Shown one piece after another: positions 11,241 to 23,600 of a DNA stretch of 64,000 nt. The notes under the pieces were generated by a model. It was not told where the DNA came from, did no database searches, and worked only from the letters and a program-made list of their open reading frames with translations. This stretch comes from Moniliophthora roreri (lineage: Eukaryota; Basidiomycota; Agaricomycetes; Agaricales; Marasmiaceae): contig LATX02000181.1 of the NCBI GenBank assembly GCA_001466705.2, positions 186,001-250,000 on the forward strand, in the 5' to 3' direction. The translations under genes and the position numbers were made by a program. The first letter of the stretch is position 1. Every line of letters begins with the position of its first letter.

Positions 11241-12580
11241 TCGTCTTCCATAATGTTCAACAACTCCTTCTGTTCCTCGTGGTTGTACTCCTTGAACATC
11301 GCCTGGATCTTCACGTAAGCCTCTCTGGGCGTCCTTTTTACGGCTTTCTCCGGGGCTTTCTCCATATTCTTCATTGGACAATCCCGGCTAAGATGTCCTT
11401 GTTTGGCACATCGGAAGCACCTGCCGTCCTTCATATATTCTCAGTGATCTTCTTCGGATAACCGACCTGTCTCCATTCGATTGATCGTTTCTTTCTTTTC
11501 GAACTTCTTCTTCTTTTCGTTGGCCATCTGGAACCTTCGGGGCTTCTGAATAGCCTTGGCGTACTTGTACTGTTTGTCGAATCTAATGGCCGCTTCGTAC
11601 CATCCGTTCAAGTCTTTGGGTCGTCCTTGTGGCTGATTCAAGATCTTGTCTGCTAGTACGAATGGTAATCCTTTTCAGAAGATGTGGGCCAAAGCTTCTT
11701 CATCGTATCCCAACTCATCAGCCAGGACCCTGAATTCGTTGACGTAATTGTCGGCTCGTTCTCCCATCTTCATATCTTCGATCCTCAACTGCGCATCGGC
11801 TTTGATATCAATGGGAAGATAGTGCCTTTTGAAGGCAGCTTTCAAATCCTTCCATTCCAGCTTTTTATCACCATCTTTCCAATCAAAGATGAGATCGGTA
11901 TTTCGTTGTTTCCACGCTTGTGTGTCTTTTCCTCGGAGGTATGACAAAAAGAAGAGGCATTTCTTTTCATCAGTATCGTATTCAGTAGGGTGCATGTGGA
12001 GGTATATCTCAACTTCAGTGAGGAATCTCCGCGTTTCCTTTCGATCTCCATCAAAAGGTTCCGGGGCTGCTACTTTCACCCCTTTGTCCTTCTTCTTCTC
12101 TTCTAGCACAGCAGTGGCAACACTGATGATCATCTCCTCCTGTGTCTTCGGTTTATGATCGCGTTTCGGGGTTGAGCTCTGTTCTCCCGACATGTCTGTT
12201 TCGTCTGGTCTGTCTTCTTCTACAATAGGAGTAGAGGGTGTGGAAGATTCCGATGATTCTATCGAGCTCTCGGTTCTGATTCCTGACGTGCCGGTATTCC
12301 CGAAGAAGGGCAAGTCTGTCAATGTGGATAGAGGGGTCAAGTTGTTCCTCTGCTCGTTGTCTGGTTGTGTTCCTTCGTCTGTCGTTATGTCTGGCCCAAG
12401 CACGTCGGAGAGCTGTCGGATGGCTTCGCGACGGTGGTGGTGGGTTATAATTGTACGCCTGGTCGATCCGGGGTCTCCCGAAAGTTCGATCCCAATGTTC
12501 TGAAGCCGTCTTGTAAGTTCGATATCACGATCAATATCGTCTTCTTCTTCCGCAGTAAGTCTGGCTCGTGGGGGAGTCGT
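11231..12580 (-). pseudogene. gag: Inner element gag (two TGA stops)
   Basis: Capsid-like protein with the chromovirus pattern PEPFDGDRKETRRFLTEVE and a region rich in Lys/Glu, followed by a CCHC zinc knuckle CFRCAKQGHLSRDC near 11400. TGA codons at 11677-11675 (after AHIF) and 11443-11441 (after EEDH) break the frame; CGA would restore Arg in both. No ATG opens the frame: a TAA lies upstream near 12587 and an ACG in a good context (ACC ACG, 12580) may be a lost start. The frame ends at the TGA 11233-11231, next to the frameshift heptamer. The product would form the particle that packages element RNA. Confidence 0.85.
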
Positions 12581-12626
12581 GGTGCCTTAACCTCGATAGG
12601 TCGGTGTTCTAGTCAGCTTGACCTTA

Positions 12627-13025
12627 TGTTACGTTACTTGTGCGCAGCAACGTCAAACTACTCGACTATGACGTAGTCAAGAAGCTCGTAAGGTTCAAGG
12701 TTCAGAGTTCAAGTCAGAACTAAGAGGTGGTCTCTTTGTTCGTAACTTAAGAGTTCGTTCTGCTGCTAGAACAAGGTTTATAGTTAACCAGGTCAAGCTG
12801 AAGAGCTTGAGACCCAGTTGTCACTACTTAAATAGTACAAGGTATCTACAATTACAAACGAGTTAGAACTCAAGAGAACATCGTAGAACGCGTACATAAT
12901 ATCCCGATGGAATCGGAGAGAAAGGGAAAGAATGTTCGTTATATAATAGTTCGAGAATGAAATAGAAAGAGAAAGAAATAGTTAGTAATACATGCGGTCA
13001 TGTGAAAGTCTGTAACATTGTAACA
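12627..13025 (-). repeat. 5' LTR of inner element (399 bp)
   Basis: Near-identical copy of 5819-6217. Transcription would start here and run leftwards. The bases inside the element next to it (TAAGGTCAAGC on the minus strand) do not match a common tRNA primer site that I recognise. Confidence 0.95.
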
Positions 13026-13030
13026 TCAGC
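13026..13030. repeat. Target-site duplication TCAGC (right)
   Basis: Matches 5814-5818 exactly and follows the terminal CA of the right inner LTR. Confidence 0.95.
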
Positions 13031-13433
13031 CGATGGAGGATAATGGGGAAGAGTTATTGGTACAGGTTCTGGGATCGGTTTGAACTCCTGAGCTCTGGGA
13101 TTGGGAAAATAAGTAGGGACTGGCCGGTATTTCCGATGAACCGGCTTATACTTGCATGCCACAGTGGCTGCATTACTAGAAAATACAAACTCTGATGATG
13201 CAAATGCCCTTTGCATCCAAGGCGAATGTTCAAGAGCGCAGCTCTCAACAGCATGCGATGGGGATGCGATAAATGACCTGTGAAGAAGAGAATCATATTG
13301 TGGACTGGGGAAAACTTGAAATAAGGAATCAAAATTGGAATCATCACCCTCAATTAGAGCCTGTAGCGACCTCCCTACTGTAGCAGGAGTCTCATGGGAG
13401 ACTGCATTATGCGACCCCTCTACTGAAAAGCCA
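13031..13433 (-). pseudogene. pol: Outer element pol, N-terminal linker cut off by insertion
   Basis: Minus-strand frame lying -1 relative to the gag-protease ORF; it picks up at about 13433 (SGFSVEGSHNAV) and continues through a Pro-rich linker (PVPTYFPNPRAQEF) to the insertion point. Removal of the 7207-bp element and one 5-bp duplication (7212 bases, divisible by 3) joins it in frame with the RT at 5692-5165. This shows that the insertion, not a frameshift, separates the two parts. Confidence 0.8.
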
Positions 13434-15912
13434 CTTCCTCATCTGCAACCTCTTCTACTGAAGCCCAACAAAAAGGAGCATGTGGTTCACTGAAAAAGTA
13501 CTTAGCTGCGTTTACTGTCGCCTTGATTCGGGGATCCTTGGGATTTGTAATGGAGATTGATATTGATGGTTGCTTTTGGTGTTCCAGATCTTCCCAGAGA
13601 TACAACTTCACCAAACCCAAATGGCTGTATTGGAGTCGCGCACCGTACCATATGAGGAATGGTTGTCCCAGGATGATGTCCTGTTTCTCTATTTTCTGGT
13701 GGGAAACAAAAATATGGTGAGGAAAGTCTCTGCCACCTATCTTCATTGGTGCCTCTACCAGCACTCCTTGCAGCGGCTCAGGTTGCCCGTGAATACCCTT
13801 AAGGCTCCAATTACGGCCACCAAAGTCTACAGCACAATTGGTCTGCTCAGGCAAGTCAATGCTGCCTACATTCAACTCAGACCCTGTATCAATCATTGCC
13901 ACAAAAGGTTCACCGTTTATGGTCACCTCTATGAGGCCTGTCACCATAGCAAATAGTTTCATTGCCTCTGGCGACTTCAGGATAGCGTTGGCGCAACAGC
14001 CTAAGAAGTCTGTTATGCTCTGTGGATCTCCAACCTTGAGATCATCCAGGCGATAGCGATTCACCTCTCCTTCTCTGTCTACCATGGTCATGGTGACAGA
14101 CACAATATTATCTTTTTCAATATCCGAAGAAGAAGAAGAAGGATCCAGACTGTAGTACTCAGCTTGTTTATTAACATATTCCCGCCTCGTCCACGTCGCA
14201 TCTGCAATAAGTTTCTGTAATTGAGGGCTGCTACCGATAAGCTGATAAATAGGTAACGTGAAGGTTTGATTCATGAGAGCATTGAAAACCGCTGTGACGT
14301 CTGATTTCTCCTGTAGGTCAGAGGTAAAGTGATACTTATTCTGTACCTTTGCATCGTCCTTCATCGATATGTCCCCCTTGGTTTCTGACCTTGAAGATGG
14401 CACCAACTCTTTCCAACCTTCTTTCCTATTGATGGGATTCGTAGGCACAGGAATGTCAATCTTAGCTTCAGGCTGTGAGAGTGGCTTTGGAGGAATAGAT
14501 GATGACAATGGAGTAGGGTTAGTCGTTGGCTTGGATCGGGGTTCGCTAGCCTGATGTTTTCCTTTTTCCTCCCGCTTTGCACTGCCTGTAGGATCGAACC
14601 TCACATTCGTATCTTTTCCAGTGCGAAGAACAGAGTTAGAAGAAAACTCTAGGCTTGAAAACCCCAATTCGCCACTCTCGAGCAGAGATTCTCCATCTAG
14701 AAAAAGACCATAGTGGTTTACTGAGGCAGTTTGATGAGGGGGCGATTCTCAAGCGAAGTTAGAGTGAGAGTTCTGTGACGTGTTCGACGCTGTATATAGT
14801 TCATGGATATATGCAGCAACTCCACCTGGGTAGCCAGGATAGGGAGCTCTAGGTAGCTCAGAGCCACTCATCATCACAAAGCGGCCACGTTGAGCATCAA
14901 ACTTAGCAAGGCCCTCCCTTACTAGGTTCAACATCTCCAGACACTTCGAGGGATGTAGCAGGTGTGGAGGATCTTGGACTCCACAAGTAAAGCATCTCTT
15001 TCCACGGCTGCTATTAGGAGCTTCCGTAGCAGGACCAGCGTTAGATAGCGAAGAGATGATGTTTATTATTTGTGCCTGATTTAGCTGAAGCTGTTTCATT
15101 TGTTCAGTAAGAGAGTCTAGCGTTGATTGTGGAACCCCTTTAGCTGCCTGAGGTTTTTCCATAGAATCCGAGCTTTTCTCATTCTTTTTCTGTTTTCAAT
15201 TGCTTTCATCATCTAGGCCTATGTCTTCAGCGTCTGGCTGCCTCCATGGAGCATAGAAAAGGCTGTTAGGATTGAATTGTCGATAGAGATGACCCAAGAT
15301 ATCTTCCTGTGAAGGCGGCTTGTCCTTAGTCTTCTTATTGTATGGTATCTGAGTCTCGAGCCATTGTTTCAAGGATTCAGGTAGCCCCATCACGAAGTAG
15401 TAATCGGAGTCAGTAGTGGTGATGGTGTTATTCTTCACTAGAGCCGAAGAATAGATCTCAAACGTACGAACATATTTTTCGATGGTGGCTTTGCTGATAA
15501 AAGCTAGCTTAGAGTTCTGCTTTTGACAGAATGACTGAAGGCTGGCAAGCATGACAGTAGGTGTCGGATCTGAAGAACCATATAGAGCCAAGAGTTTCTT
15601 AGATGCCACGTCCCATTTCTTGTCTTTCAAATCAATGTCAAAGGCAGGGCTATTTCTTATAGTATCTTGGACTCTGTCTGACAAGTAGTAATAGATTTGA
15701 TCTACCTTGTCATTCTCCGAGAGTCCTGTGGCATCAGCATACCATCTTATGACGTCCAGGAACGTCCAGACTCTGTCACCAGAGAAGAGCGGAGCATTAG
15801 GGGATCCAGGCACCAGCATGAAAGCTAAAGAAGTAGTTGGAGTACCAGTCATGATAGAACCGAGAGACGTCAAGCTTGGAAAAGAGTTGGAACTAGCTGA
15901 GTCACTGATCAT
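13420..15912 (-). pseudogene. gag: Outer element gag-protease (two TGA stops)
   Basis: A single frame from ATG 15912 to TAG 13420 with TGA stops at 15198-15196 and 14751-14749, about 830 codons in all. The first part is capsid-like (SGDRVWTFLDVIRWYADATG; later ESLKQWLETQIPYNKK). The middle has CFTCGVQ...HLLHPSKC. The C-terminal part holds an aspartic protease with MIDTGSELNVG (near 13890) and DIILGQPFL. Here protease is in the gag frame and pol follows in the -1 frame, unlike the inner element where protease is in the pol frame. The TGA codons are again compatible with CGA. Confidence 0.85.
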
Positions 15913-16090
15913 GCACTATCGTGCAAGTTTTAGCTGAGAGACGGAGCAATTGCTTCGATGAGACAAGATTTGTCGGAAAGATGTCTTCAGGGGTTGTCAG
16001 AGTCTTCAGGTACGTTCCACAGAATCTTTTTGTGACCTGAAAAGAAATTTTATAATTAGTGCTGTTTCTCGGAATACCTCTCCCCCTGCA

Positions 16091-16102
16091 GTGGTCACCA
16101 AC
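16091..16102 (-). promoter_or_regulatory. Candidate primer-binding site of outer element
   Basis: Reading the minus strand out of the 5' LTR, two bases (GT) precede TGGTGACCACTGC. A TGG start two bases after the LTR is typical of a site complementary to a tRNA 3' end. The matching tRNA cannot be named from here. Confidence 0.5.
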
Positions 16103-16832
16103 TGAAATAGTTGTAGAGTACTAAACAGTACAAGGATGGATCAGATAATGAGAATATAAATATACCGATCAGATCAAATCCCCTTTGAGGTCTGATCACG
16201 TCGGTAATAGAAGTGACGAATAAAATAGAATGAGAAACTCAGTGTTATATCTAACTAGGCAAAGGCTCTTGAGGCTCTGAAACTCTTGCTCAGGCTCAGG
16301 ATTGAGGAAGAAGGGAGAAAGGAAAGTGTCTTTTTCAACAGCTGTCAACAAGATAAAGTGTCACGGTGGTCCGTGTGCCAAGTACAAACTGCACACAACA
16401 CATGATTAACTGAATATGTAAGGATAAGATATCGTGAAAGTGCCCATGAAAGTTATTGACGTCGCAATCGTCTCAGCCTCGTTCCACAGGTTTCCACCAG
16501 ACTAATACCCTCAGGCACTGCTCAGGAGTAGACCAAGCTCCTTCTCGATACGGTTCGCCACTCCGATCAAGGCGTGCAACTGATTGGGTGTGACTGGCTT
16601 GACTCGGCATTGACTCGTGCTTTGTCATATTGTAGGCGTAATGATCAGGAATAATCGTTCGTGTTGGTGAACGTTTTGTATATGTATGGAAGTGTCTGTG
16701 GATAGAGTATCAACAATTCAGAAGCTTTATGCATGATTCGTATGAGAGAAAAGAAAAGAGACCAAGAAAGACTCCACGGTCTGGAGCGCCTACTAAGACA
16801 AATCCTTCAAGAGTCCAAATGACTCTTCCACA
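16103..16832 (-). repeat. 5' LTR of outer element (730 bp)
   Basis: Direct repeat of 575-1304 with the same TG...CA ends and about 20 differences, nearly all transitions. Confidence 0.92.
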
Positions 16833-17536
16833 ATGCTGGAGATTGCAAATGACTCACAAGATCGTATGCAGGATGGGAGGAGATTGAATACAGCAGATGT
16901 CTAGACTGTGACATCCACCAATCCAATGGTAGAAAGCAGCTATGCAGAAGTGAACTGGCAGAAAGGGAAACATATCCACATATACAGCCAGTCCAGAACC
17001 CATGGCTATGTGGAAGGATCATATGACCCAGCAATGCTCCACACAGGGTCAAAAACCCAATAAATCAACTGTTTGGTCACCAAATATACCCAATATACCT
17101 AATTGCTACATAGAATTGAACTTTTAGGCACAAACACATACAATTTATACTATAAACTAGAACATGCTCATTTTATCTTTTATTTTGTTATTTCCAATTA
17201 TTATTCTGTATATATAAAGAGCTGTACTTGTAGATGCAGGCTCAAGCACCAACTGGTACTTGCACCTTATAGCTCTGTGCAGCTTCTTAGACCAAGTCTT
17301 TATGCACTTGCCAGTCAGTCACTTCTAGTTGAGCTGAGATTTATACATATATATATATTGCCTCACTGTATACAAATCCAATAACCAATCAATAAACCAC
17401 TCATGTTTAAAAACCTACACTTTGTGACCCTTAAGTGCAATACTTGAGTCGTCTTAACTAGAGTCTTTAGACTCTGCAATCTAAGCCAGCCAATTGAAGA
17501 TATAAAGGGTTCTGTCCCCTTTCTCACCCCAAATCA

Positions 17537-17740
17537 CTTGAGATAGACTCAGTCTCATAGCAGACTTGTACAGTGCTTTCTCACTTATAGAAGCCTCTAT
17601 TGTGGGTTTTGGTGTGTGTTGTGTGTGTGTGTGGGTTTTGTAGCTGTGTTTAGCTGCAGAAGCCCTTTTTAGAGAGCTTTTAGAAGTGAAGGTAGCATGT
17701 AGCTGTCTTTTAAAGGAGATAGAGTTTCTGCCTCTTCAAC
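17537..17740 (+). repeat. Inverted partner of 26852-27067, with TG microsatellite
   Basis: The stretch from TTGAGATAGACTCAG to GCCTCTTCAAC reappears in reverse complement at 26852-27067. It includes a TG-rich microsatellite near 17609-17634 which corresponds to the longer CA tract of the other copy. Confidence 0.85.
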
Positions 17741-18736
17741 GGTACACCCCACATGGGTACCAAGTCACTTATAGACTCTCAATATTGTGCATCAAGCCTT
17801 CTGAAACCTGTAGAGACCTCTATACAGTGTGTTCAAGAGAGACACACTGGTAGTTGAACATATATATGGTATATCAAGAGGATATTTCACTTTTAAACAA
17901 TCTTCAATTACTCTCAGAGAGCTCCTTTAAGCTCTGGATGATACCTACAATATACCAAGAGAAAAGATATGACAATATCTAAGTCAGATATATGATGGAG
18001 TATTAGCTCAAGTATATGATCACTCTGCATTCCGAGATGGTGATGCAATGATCCCTCCAAAGATAGGAGAAAGCAATAAGATGGAAATCAGATAGGATCG
18101 ATAGACAAGAAAAGACACATGAGAGATAAGCATGAGTCAGTCCAATAGGACAGACAGAACAAGGAAATACACAATGGCTCCTACAGAAGTTGAGAGTATT
18201 TCTGACCATTGAAAAACAGGATAAGGAACTCCTAGGCAGTAGCAACGGATTCCAAACCTAGATACCCATATACCGCACAGAGGGCCTAGCTTGAGTCATG
18301 CTTCTGATACCCGAGATTGTATTTATTGGTGACCCACATACCTATATATGGTACGGGATTACTATTGTGACCAGTACGATATATACCTATTATTATAATT
18401 TTATTGTAGATATTTGTTTCCAGCAGTATATAAGGACAGTCATTTTGTAGGTGGGAGCAAGAGGAATCTGCCCCACTACTACACAATGTTTGTATGTGGC
18501 TATTGTTTGTGTAGAGAAATCACATTCAATCAGATTTTCCTCCTCACATCAGGCCCTAGGGACTCAGAGTAGACCTAGTTGAGATATAAGACTATAAACC
18601 AAACTTGATAGTGATGGCAAAGCCAGATATTTGTTCTGCACTTTAGCAGATAGTCGTTTTCAAGTCAAGAGAAGACTTTGTATCAGAATGTTTTGGTGGC
18701 TTTCTGGAGGCAGCTAGTGTTTTGCTAGTGTCAACA

Positions 18737-18862
18737 CATCTTAGAGAGGGCTCAGGCTATGAGAGTAGAAGTTTTCCTGCTTAAGTGTGTTCTAAATTGA
18801 GTAGACACATCTTAGAGAGGGCTCAGGCTACCAGAGTAGAAGTTTTCTGGCTTAAGTGCATT
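18737..18862 (+). repeat. Tandem duplication of about 60 bp
   Basis: Two near-identical units, each starting ACACATCTTAGAGAGGGCTC and ending in CTTAAGTG, lie side by side with about 10 bases between them. Confidence 0.8.
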
Positions 18863-19429
18863 ACAGATCACAACCAAGAGGGTTGTATCCAGTACAAGGG
18901 GTACTGTAGTCTTTGATTACTTGGGTTATCACTTCAGGGTAGTCTTACCATCACCTCAGCACAATTAGCTGTTGTATTTAGGCTTGATTGAGAGAGTAGA
19001 AACCAGAAAACACACAATAAAACAATTTATTAAACAAATATATCCTTGTAGTCTCTATGTTGGTAAACGAATACATGCTTATTTGGTTCACAAACCACAC
19101 ATAGACAATAGTAGAGCAGGATCTGATCAACAGATCAGCTCTTTGTGTAGCACATTCAAGTGGTATTATCTGGAGCCCACTGTGAGGGGTGGTTCTAGAA
19201 TTTATTTGATATTTGTGACATTTGAGCTTGTATAAGCTTAGGGACAAAGAGATTTCATTAATTTTATAACATATATTTGTAAACCTTGACAAGGTTTGCA
19301 TAATTCTGATAGAAACTCAGAGTCAATTAGAGAGAAATCTATTGAACTTAGACCAGATAGTACAAAATTGGTCCAAGAAAAAGAACTCTTGACGATATAG
19401 TTGCAGAGAACACCCCACATATACCAGGA

Positions 19430-19925
19430 GTGTTTCCTTCTAGTTCGAGAAGTGAGACCCCACAATCAGATCGATTATCTGATCAAAGAAGGGTTACTAG
19501 AAGTCTTGCAAAGACTACAGGAGTTACAGTTGTTTCAAAAGAACTGAAAACTTTGATTGCAGAGGCATACTTATATTTGATTCACAAATTAGTGGAACCA
19601 CAACCAATACCCCCAGAAGAGTTTCAAATCCTTTAGCAGTGCCCAGACCATCGTTTGGGAGAGCTGAGAGATTTCCAACTCTACCACCTGACAATGAAGA
19701 TTTGAATCTTTATTGTACATTCTGAGAATTCAATATAACAAGAACACTACTGAATACTCCTGAAGACAATACTCCAACTGATAAAGAGTCTACTTCAGAA
19801 CATTCTGATAAGAGTTCAGAAAACACAGACTCAGATTTAGATTTGATTGATCTAACCAAACTTGTAATTGAGTCAGACAACAATTCTAGACCAGATACTA
19901 CAAAGATGAATGGCTCAGACAGTTG
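19430..19925 (+). pseudogene. Broken hydrophilic ORF, possibly TE-derived
   Basis: An open stretch (RRVTRSLAKTTG, then LKTLIAEAYLYLI and a Pro/Glu-rich segment) ends at 19636. A shifted frame carries on with an acidic Ser/Thr/Asp-rich tail (SEHSDKSSENTDSDLDLIDL). The composition resembles the start of some retroelement Gag polyproteins, but no diagnostic motif is present. Confidence 0.25.
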
Positions 19926-20511
19926 AATTTTATATCAAAGGAAACATGTTAAATACAAAAGGAAAACTATATGAAAACTATCTAAAAACTGCTTTAAAAT
20001 ATAGTGTTTTCACATGACTTTCCTACTATTTTCCTAGTGTTTTCCTAGTGTTTTCTCTGACTTTCCCACAATAGAAAATGCGGAATTTTTATCTTATCTT
20101 ATCAGCATTTTCTGAGGATTTTCAACCAGAGAAAATTTAATATTTTCTCAGTATGGAAATTATTCTAATATATTGTATTATCTATTAATTCTCAGAATTT
20201 GAAAATTCCATATCTTTTGCTGCTGAAAATTTAGTATTCTCTAGGCATATTCTTGTTGAGAGGACACAATTGAAATTTAGAATTTATAAATGGTTTGATA
20301 AAAATTCTCTTTGCAAGAAGATTAAGTGTTTTCTCAATCAGAAAACCATGTTAAAAGAACACCTCATACGTAGTGGAAAGAACAATTTGAATGTGATATT
20401 GTGATGACAGGAGAATTCAAAAAGGTTGTTAATGACAGTGATATAGACAATGTGAGTGCTTTTATCATTTGTCTTTTGCTATATTACTCATTTAAGTCAG
20501 CCTCCAGAACA

Positions 20512-20616
20512 TCAGTATCACAAATATTTATCAACAAGTGCCTCTTGACATCAAACCACCATCATCTCGTGCCCTCAGCCCAGCTACACCTGTTTCCATT
20601 TTCAGAACCATCACCA
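20512..20616 (+). repeat. Third copy (inverted) of dispersed gene fragment
   Basis: Matches in reverse complement the part of 26138-26853 and 27248-27965 that encodes QVPLDIKPPSS and following residues. It is shorter and more AT-rich than the other two copies. Confidence 0.8.
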
Positions 20617-23600
20617 AAACACTCCCTCTCCCAATTTCTCAGTTGTGGTACACTCAGCTCATACCTGGATCTCAATTAATGGATGGAAGTAGTAGAAGGA
20701 CAATGGTAAATCAAATGAGGTGCATAAAAGACAGTTGCTCCCTTTCTTATGTTACTGATCCTATTTTCATGTCTGCAGCTCTATTGATGAAGCTTTGGGA
20801 GGCTAAACAAAACTGGTGGGTAGCTATGCAGGATTGTTTGGCCACACAGGAAGTGTGCAAAAGGAGTGGCATCTGTAAGGTATGTTGTGGTCATTTCCAA
20901 CACAGAACTCACACTGACTTGCTTTTGTGCTATTGCTTTTTAAGCTTAGATTGAACTCTTGAGAACTATAATCCCAGGTTTGGCCATTAGGTGGCACCCG
21001 ATAATATGTTGAACCTAGAAAAGACCCACTTTTATTCATTTTACACTATTTCTGAATTGGAACACTTTAATATGACATGAGATAACAGGTAATAAGGACT
21101 AGAGTGAGCCCAGTCTGCTAGTCATTGCCTTAGAGAAGCGGTGGTACCTTAGAAAGTATGAAGAGCTATATGATATGCTATACAGAGGTGTCTAAGCTGT
21201 ACTTTCTAACCTATCTAAGTATCAGATCCAAAGCGGATCACTCCCGAAACCTGTAGGGAATCTAACTATGGCCCAATGAATGCATTGGCTAGTTAACCAA
21301 GCTCTCAAAAGTGCTATCAATAGGATTTTAACTTCTACTTTACTTTTCTATGACATCTGCAAAGTGCAAGCTGCAGTCAAACAGTACAGAGGTACTTAGA
21401 GGAGACATCAAAACAGAAAGATGACTTAGAACAGGAACGATCATAGAATGATCCTCCTCCAAAGTCAATATAGGGATCAGAGTCAAAGCAGGCGATCTCT
21501 TAATAAAGAATTCACTGGCAGCTAAACAATATGTGATGAGCAAACTAGGTACAAAGCCTGCTCAGAAAGACAGAAATCACTTCTGAAGGACATCCACTAC
21601 CTACAGACAGATACAACGAGACATATGAAGAATATCTAATGCACAAGAAATCCTAAATAAGACTGAGCGTGCATTGTCAAAGGAGATTGGAACAATAACA
21701 GTGTGTTCCAACCTTGGAAAATTTGGCATCTAGGCCACTGCTGATGTGCAGATACTAGAAAAGGGAAATGCTGTCAAAAGATGGGATGGATACAGCCATC
21801 TGCTCGTAGATACCCGACTTAGAAAAGAGAAAATACAAATTATAGAGTCTAGAATGCCTGGGGGCATAGATACCCATGCAGATATGGTTGGATACTCTAG
21901 TAGCCAGACTCCATGACATCTGAATAATCCCTCTTTTAGTATCTCAGTCACTCATTTGTCATTTCCTGAATTATCAGACAATATTTATAATTTTCTGTAG
22001 ATATATTCCTTGTACCGTATATAAGGACAGCTAGATATTTGTACATACTCAAGTAACTCTGCCCCCTCTGATTGTGAATACATGACGAGTTTGTTTGGTG
22101 TATAAATTTGTGTGCCATTCCAGTTTTGCTTCCTCACTACAGGCCCTGGAGATTGGTCCTGAGTGACTCCAGAGAGATAGAAATCTGATAACAAACTTGC
22201 GTTGTAAGAGATAAGAGTAACATCTTGAGTGCATTATAGCACTTTTCTAAGAGAAACTTTACACCAAGAAGGAGCCTTGGGCACTTGGAGTGTGGCCTGT
22301 GTGTGTATCAGGTTGTGACCCACTTAGAGTCTTAGCAAGGGGTGTGCCTGCGCTGAACTCTTTGTAGAAATTGGTCTAGGACCTTTTCCAGTACACTGTG
22401 TGCTGTAGTTATCTTGAAGAAGTCTTGAACTCTGTAGGGTCAGACTATATTGGCTATCGAGTCTTTGTACGGGACTGTAGCTCTTGTGTTTGTGCTTTAT
22501 GCACCGTGTTCTTTGTGTTTTGTGTGTGTGTTTGTGAAATAAAACATTTTAAAACCATATATACTCCTCTGGAGGTGAACACTTTGAAGTAGAACACTTC
22601 AATAAGAGAGAATCAACCTAGCTAAGAGTTTTGTTGGCATTCTAAGTGCAGTAACTCTGATCACATTGATCCACACTTGCACAACAAACTGAGTTAGACT
22701 TTTGGAGGTTATCTTTTTGAGTAGTTTTCCACTAGTCTTATCTTAGACAAATTACCGATCACTGTTGATTGTTCATTCGCTCATGCAAGATACATAGATA
22801 CTTTTTGCTGCTTCATGACATTCCATGTCATGCAGTTCGCTTTGACATCTGGCAATCCTGAAAGCATGCTGCTCCAGACACACAAGAACTCTGCTGGGAT
22901 CAGCTTTTTCAATAGAGCAGTCTCAGGTAAGTTCTTTTTCTATACAGGGAGTCTCAATGCTGATACAGGGCTCTAATGCTGTTCCCAGGCCCCCAAAGCA
23001 TCTTGTGGTTCATTTGGGGCTCTTGGTGTGGGTCATTGAAGATGCTCAAAAACCTATGCCTCTACTATGAAAACACAAGGCCTGTGGTGCCAAAATACCC
23101 CTGAAAAAGGTATATATAAGTTCTTGATTCTCAGTTTTGTTTGCGAGTTGGTTCAGCATGGTTCACTGTTATCACAATGTCAAGAATAATTTCTCAATGT
23201 CTCACTCAGTAGTTCAGAGATGAATGCCTTCAAAACAACTTCTCAGATTGAGATTGGTGTTCTTTTTGTATAATATTTATTGGTTATGTGGGTTTATTAT
23301 CACTTTGAAAGCAAATACTGGTATAGATTTTCGACCAGAAACTGCCCAAAGAATAAACTTCTTCTAAGCGAGAATAAAGGTACCTCTTGTACCTGAATAT
23401 AGCCCTCTTAGCTATGTTCTGCAACGATTCTCAAGAGGACAAATCTTCTAGACACTGCTAGCCTGAAACCCTCTCTGATTCACGTTGAAACACCAGACTA
23501 TACTGATGCACGTCAGTTACCCTCTTGGTAAACTGATACAATATTCTTCTTATCAGAAAACACACCTCTTGTGTTAAAAACTAAGCTCTTCCTAGCTTTT

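Larger units (their letters stand above)
5819..13025 (-). mobile_element. Inner Ty3/Gypsy chromovirus, 7207 bp, nested
   Basis: Complete LTR retrotransposon with 399-bp LTRs, a perfect 5-bp target duplication and minus-strand gag, pol and a third ORF. Pol ends in a chromodomain, which defines chromoviruses. The LTRs differ at only three sites, all C/T-type and two at CpG/TpG positions, so insertion is recent relative to the host element. Despite this, the three frames contain five TGA stops, each compatible with CGA to TGA change. The RT-integrase-chromodomain stretch of about 930 codons is uninterrupted. Confidence 0.96.
575..16832 (-). mobile_element. Outer Ty3/Gypsy LTR retrotransposon, inactive and interrupted
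   Basis: Two 730-bp direct repeats (575-1304 and 16103-16832) enclose, on the minus strand, a gag-protease frame, a pol frame with reverse transcriptase, RNase H and integrase, and an accessory ORF. That is the usual Ty3/Gypsy order. Without the nested element the length is about 9.0 kb. The LTRs differ at about 20 positions, nearly all transitions (roughly 97% identity by eye). The coding frames hold several TGA stops and at least one frameshift. No target-site duplication is visible, which suggests flanking change or recombination between copies. The younger element at 5819-13025 splits the start of pol. All conclusions come from reading the sequence; family placement is from motif order. 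Confidence 0.9.

Noticed and set aside
575..16832. Perfect target-site duplication of the outer element
   Set aside because: GGCAC on the left and ATGCT on the right do not match, also not after shifting the borders by a few bases.
17600..17640. TG-rich tract as a telomere-like or CRISPR-like array
   Set aside because: It is a simple dinucleotide microsatellite within a dispersed repeat, with no spacer structure.
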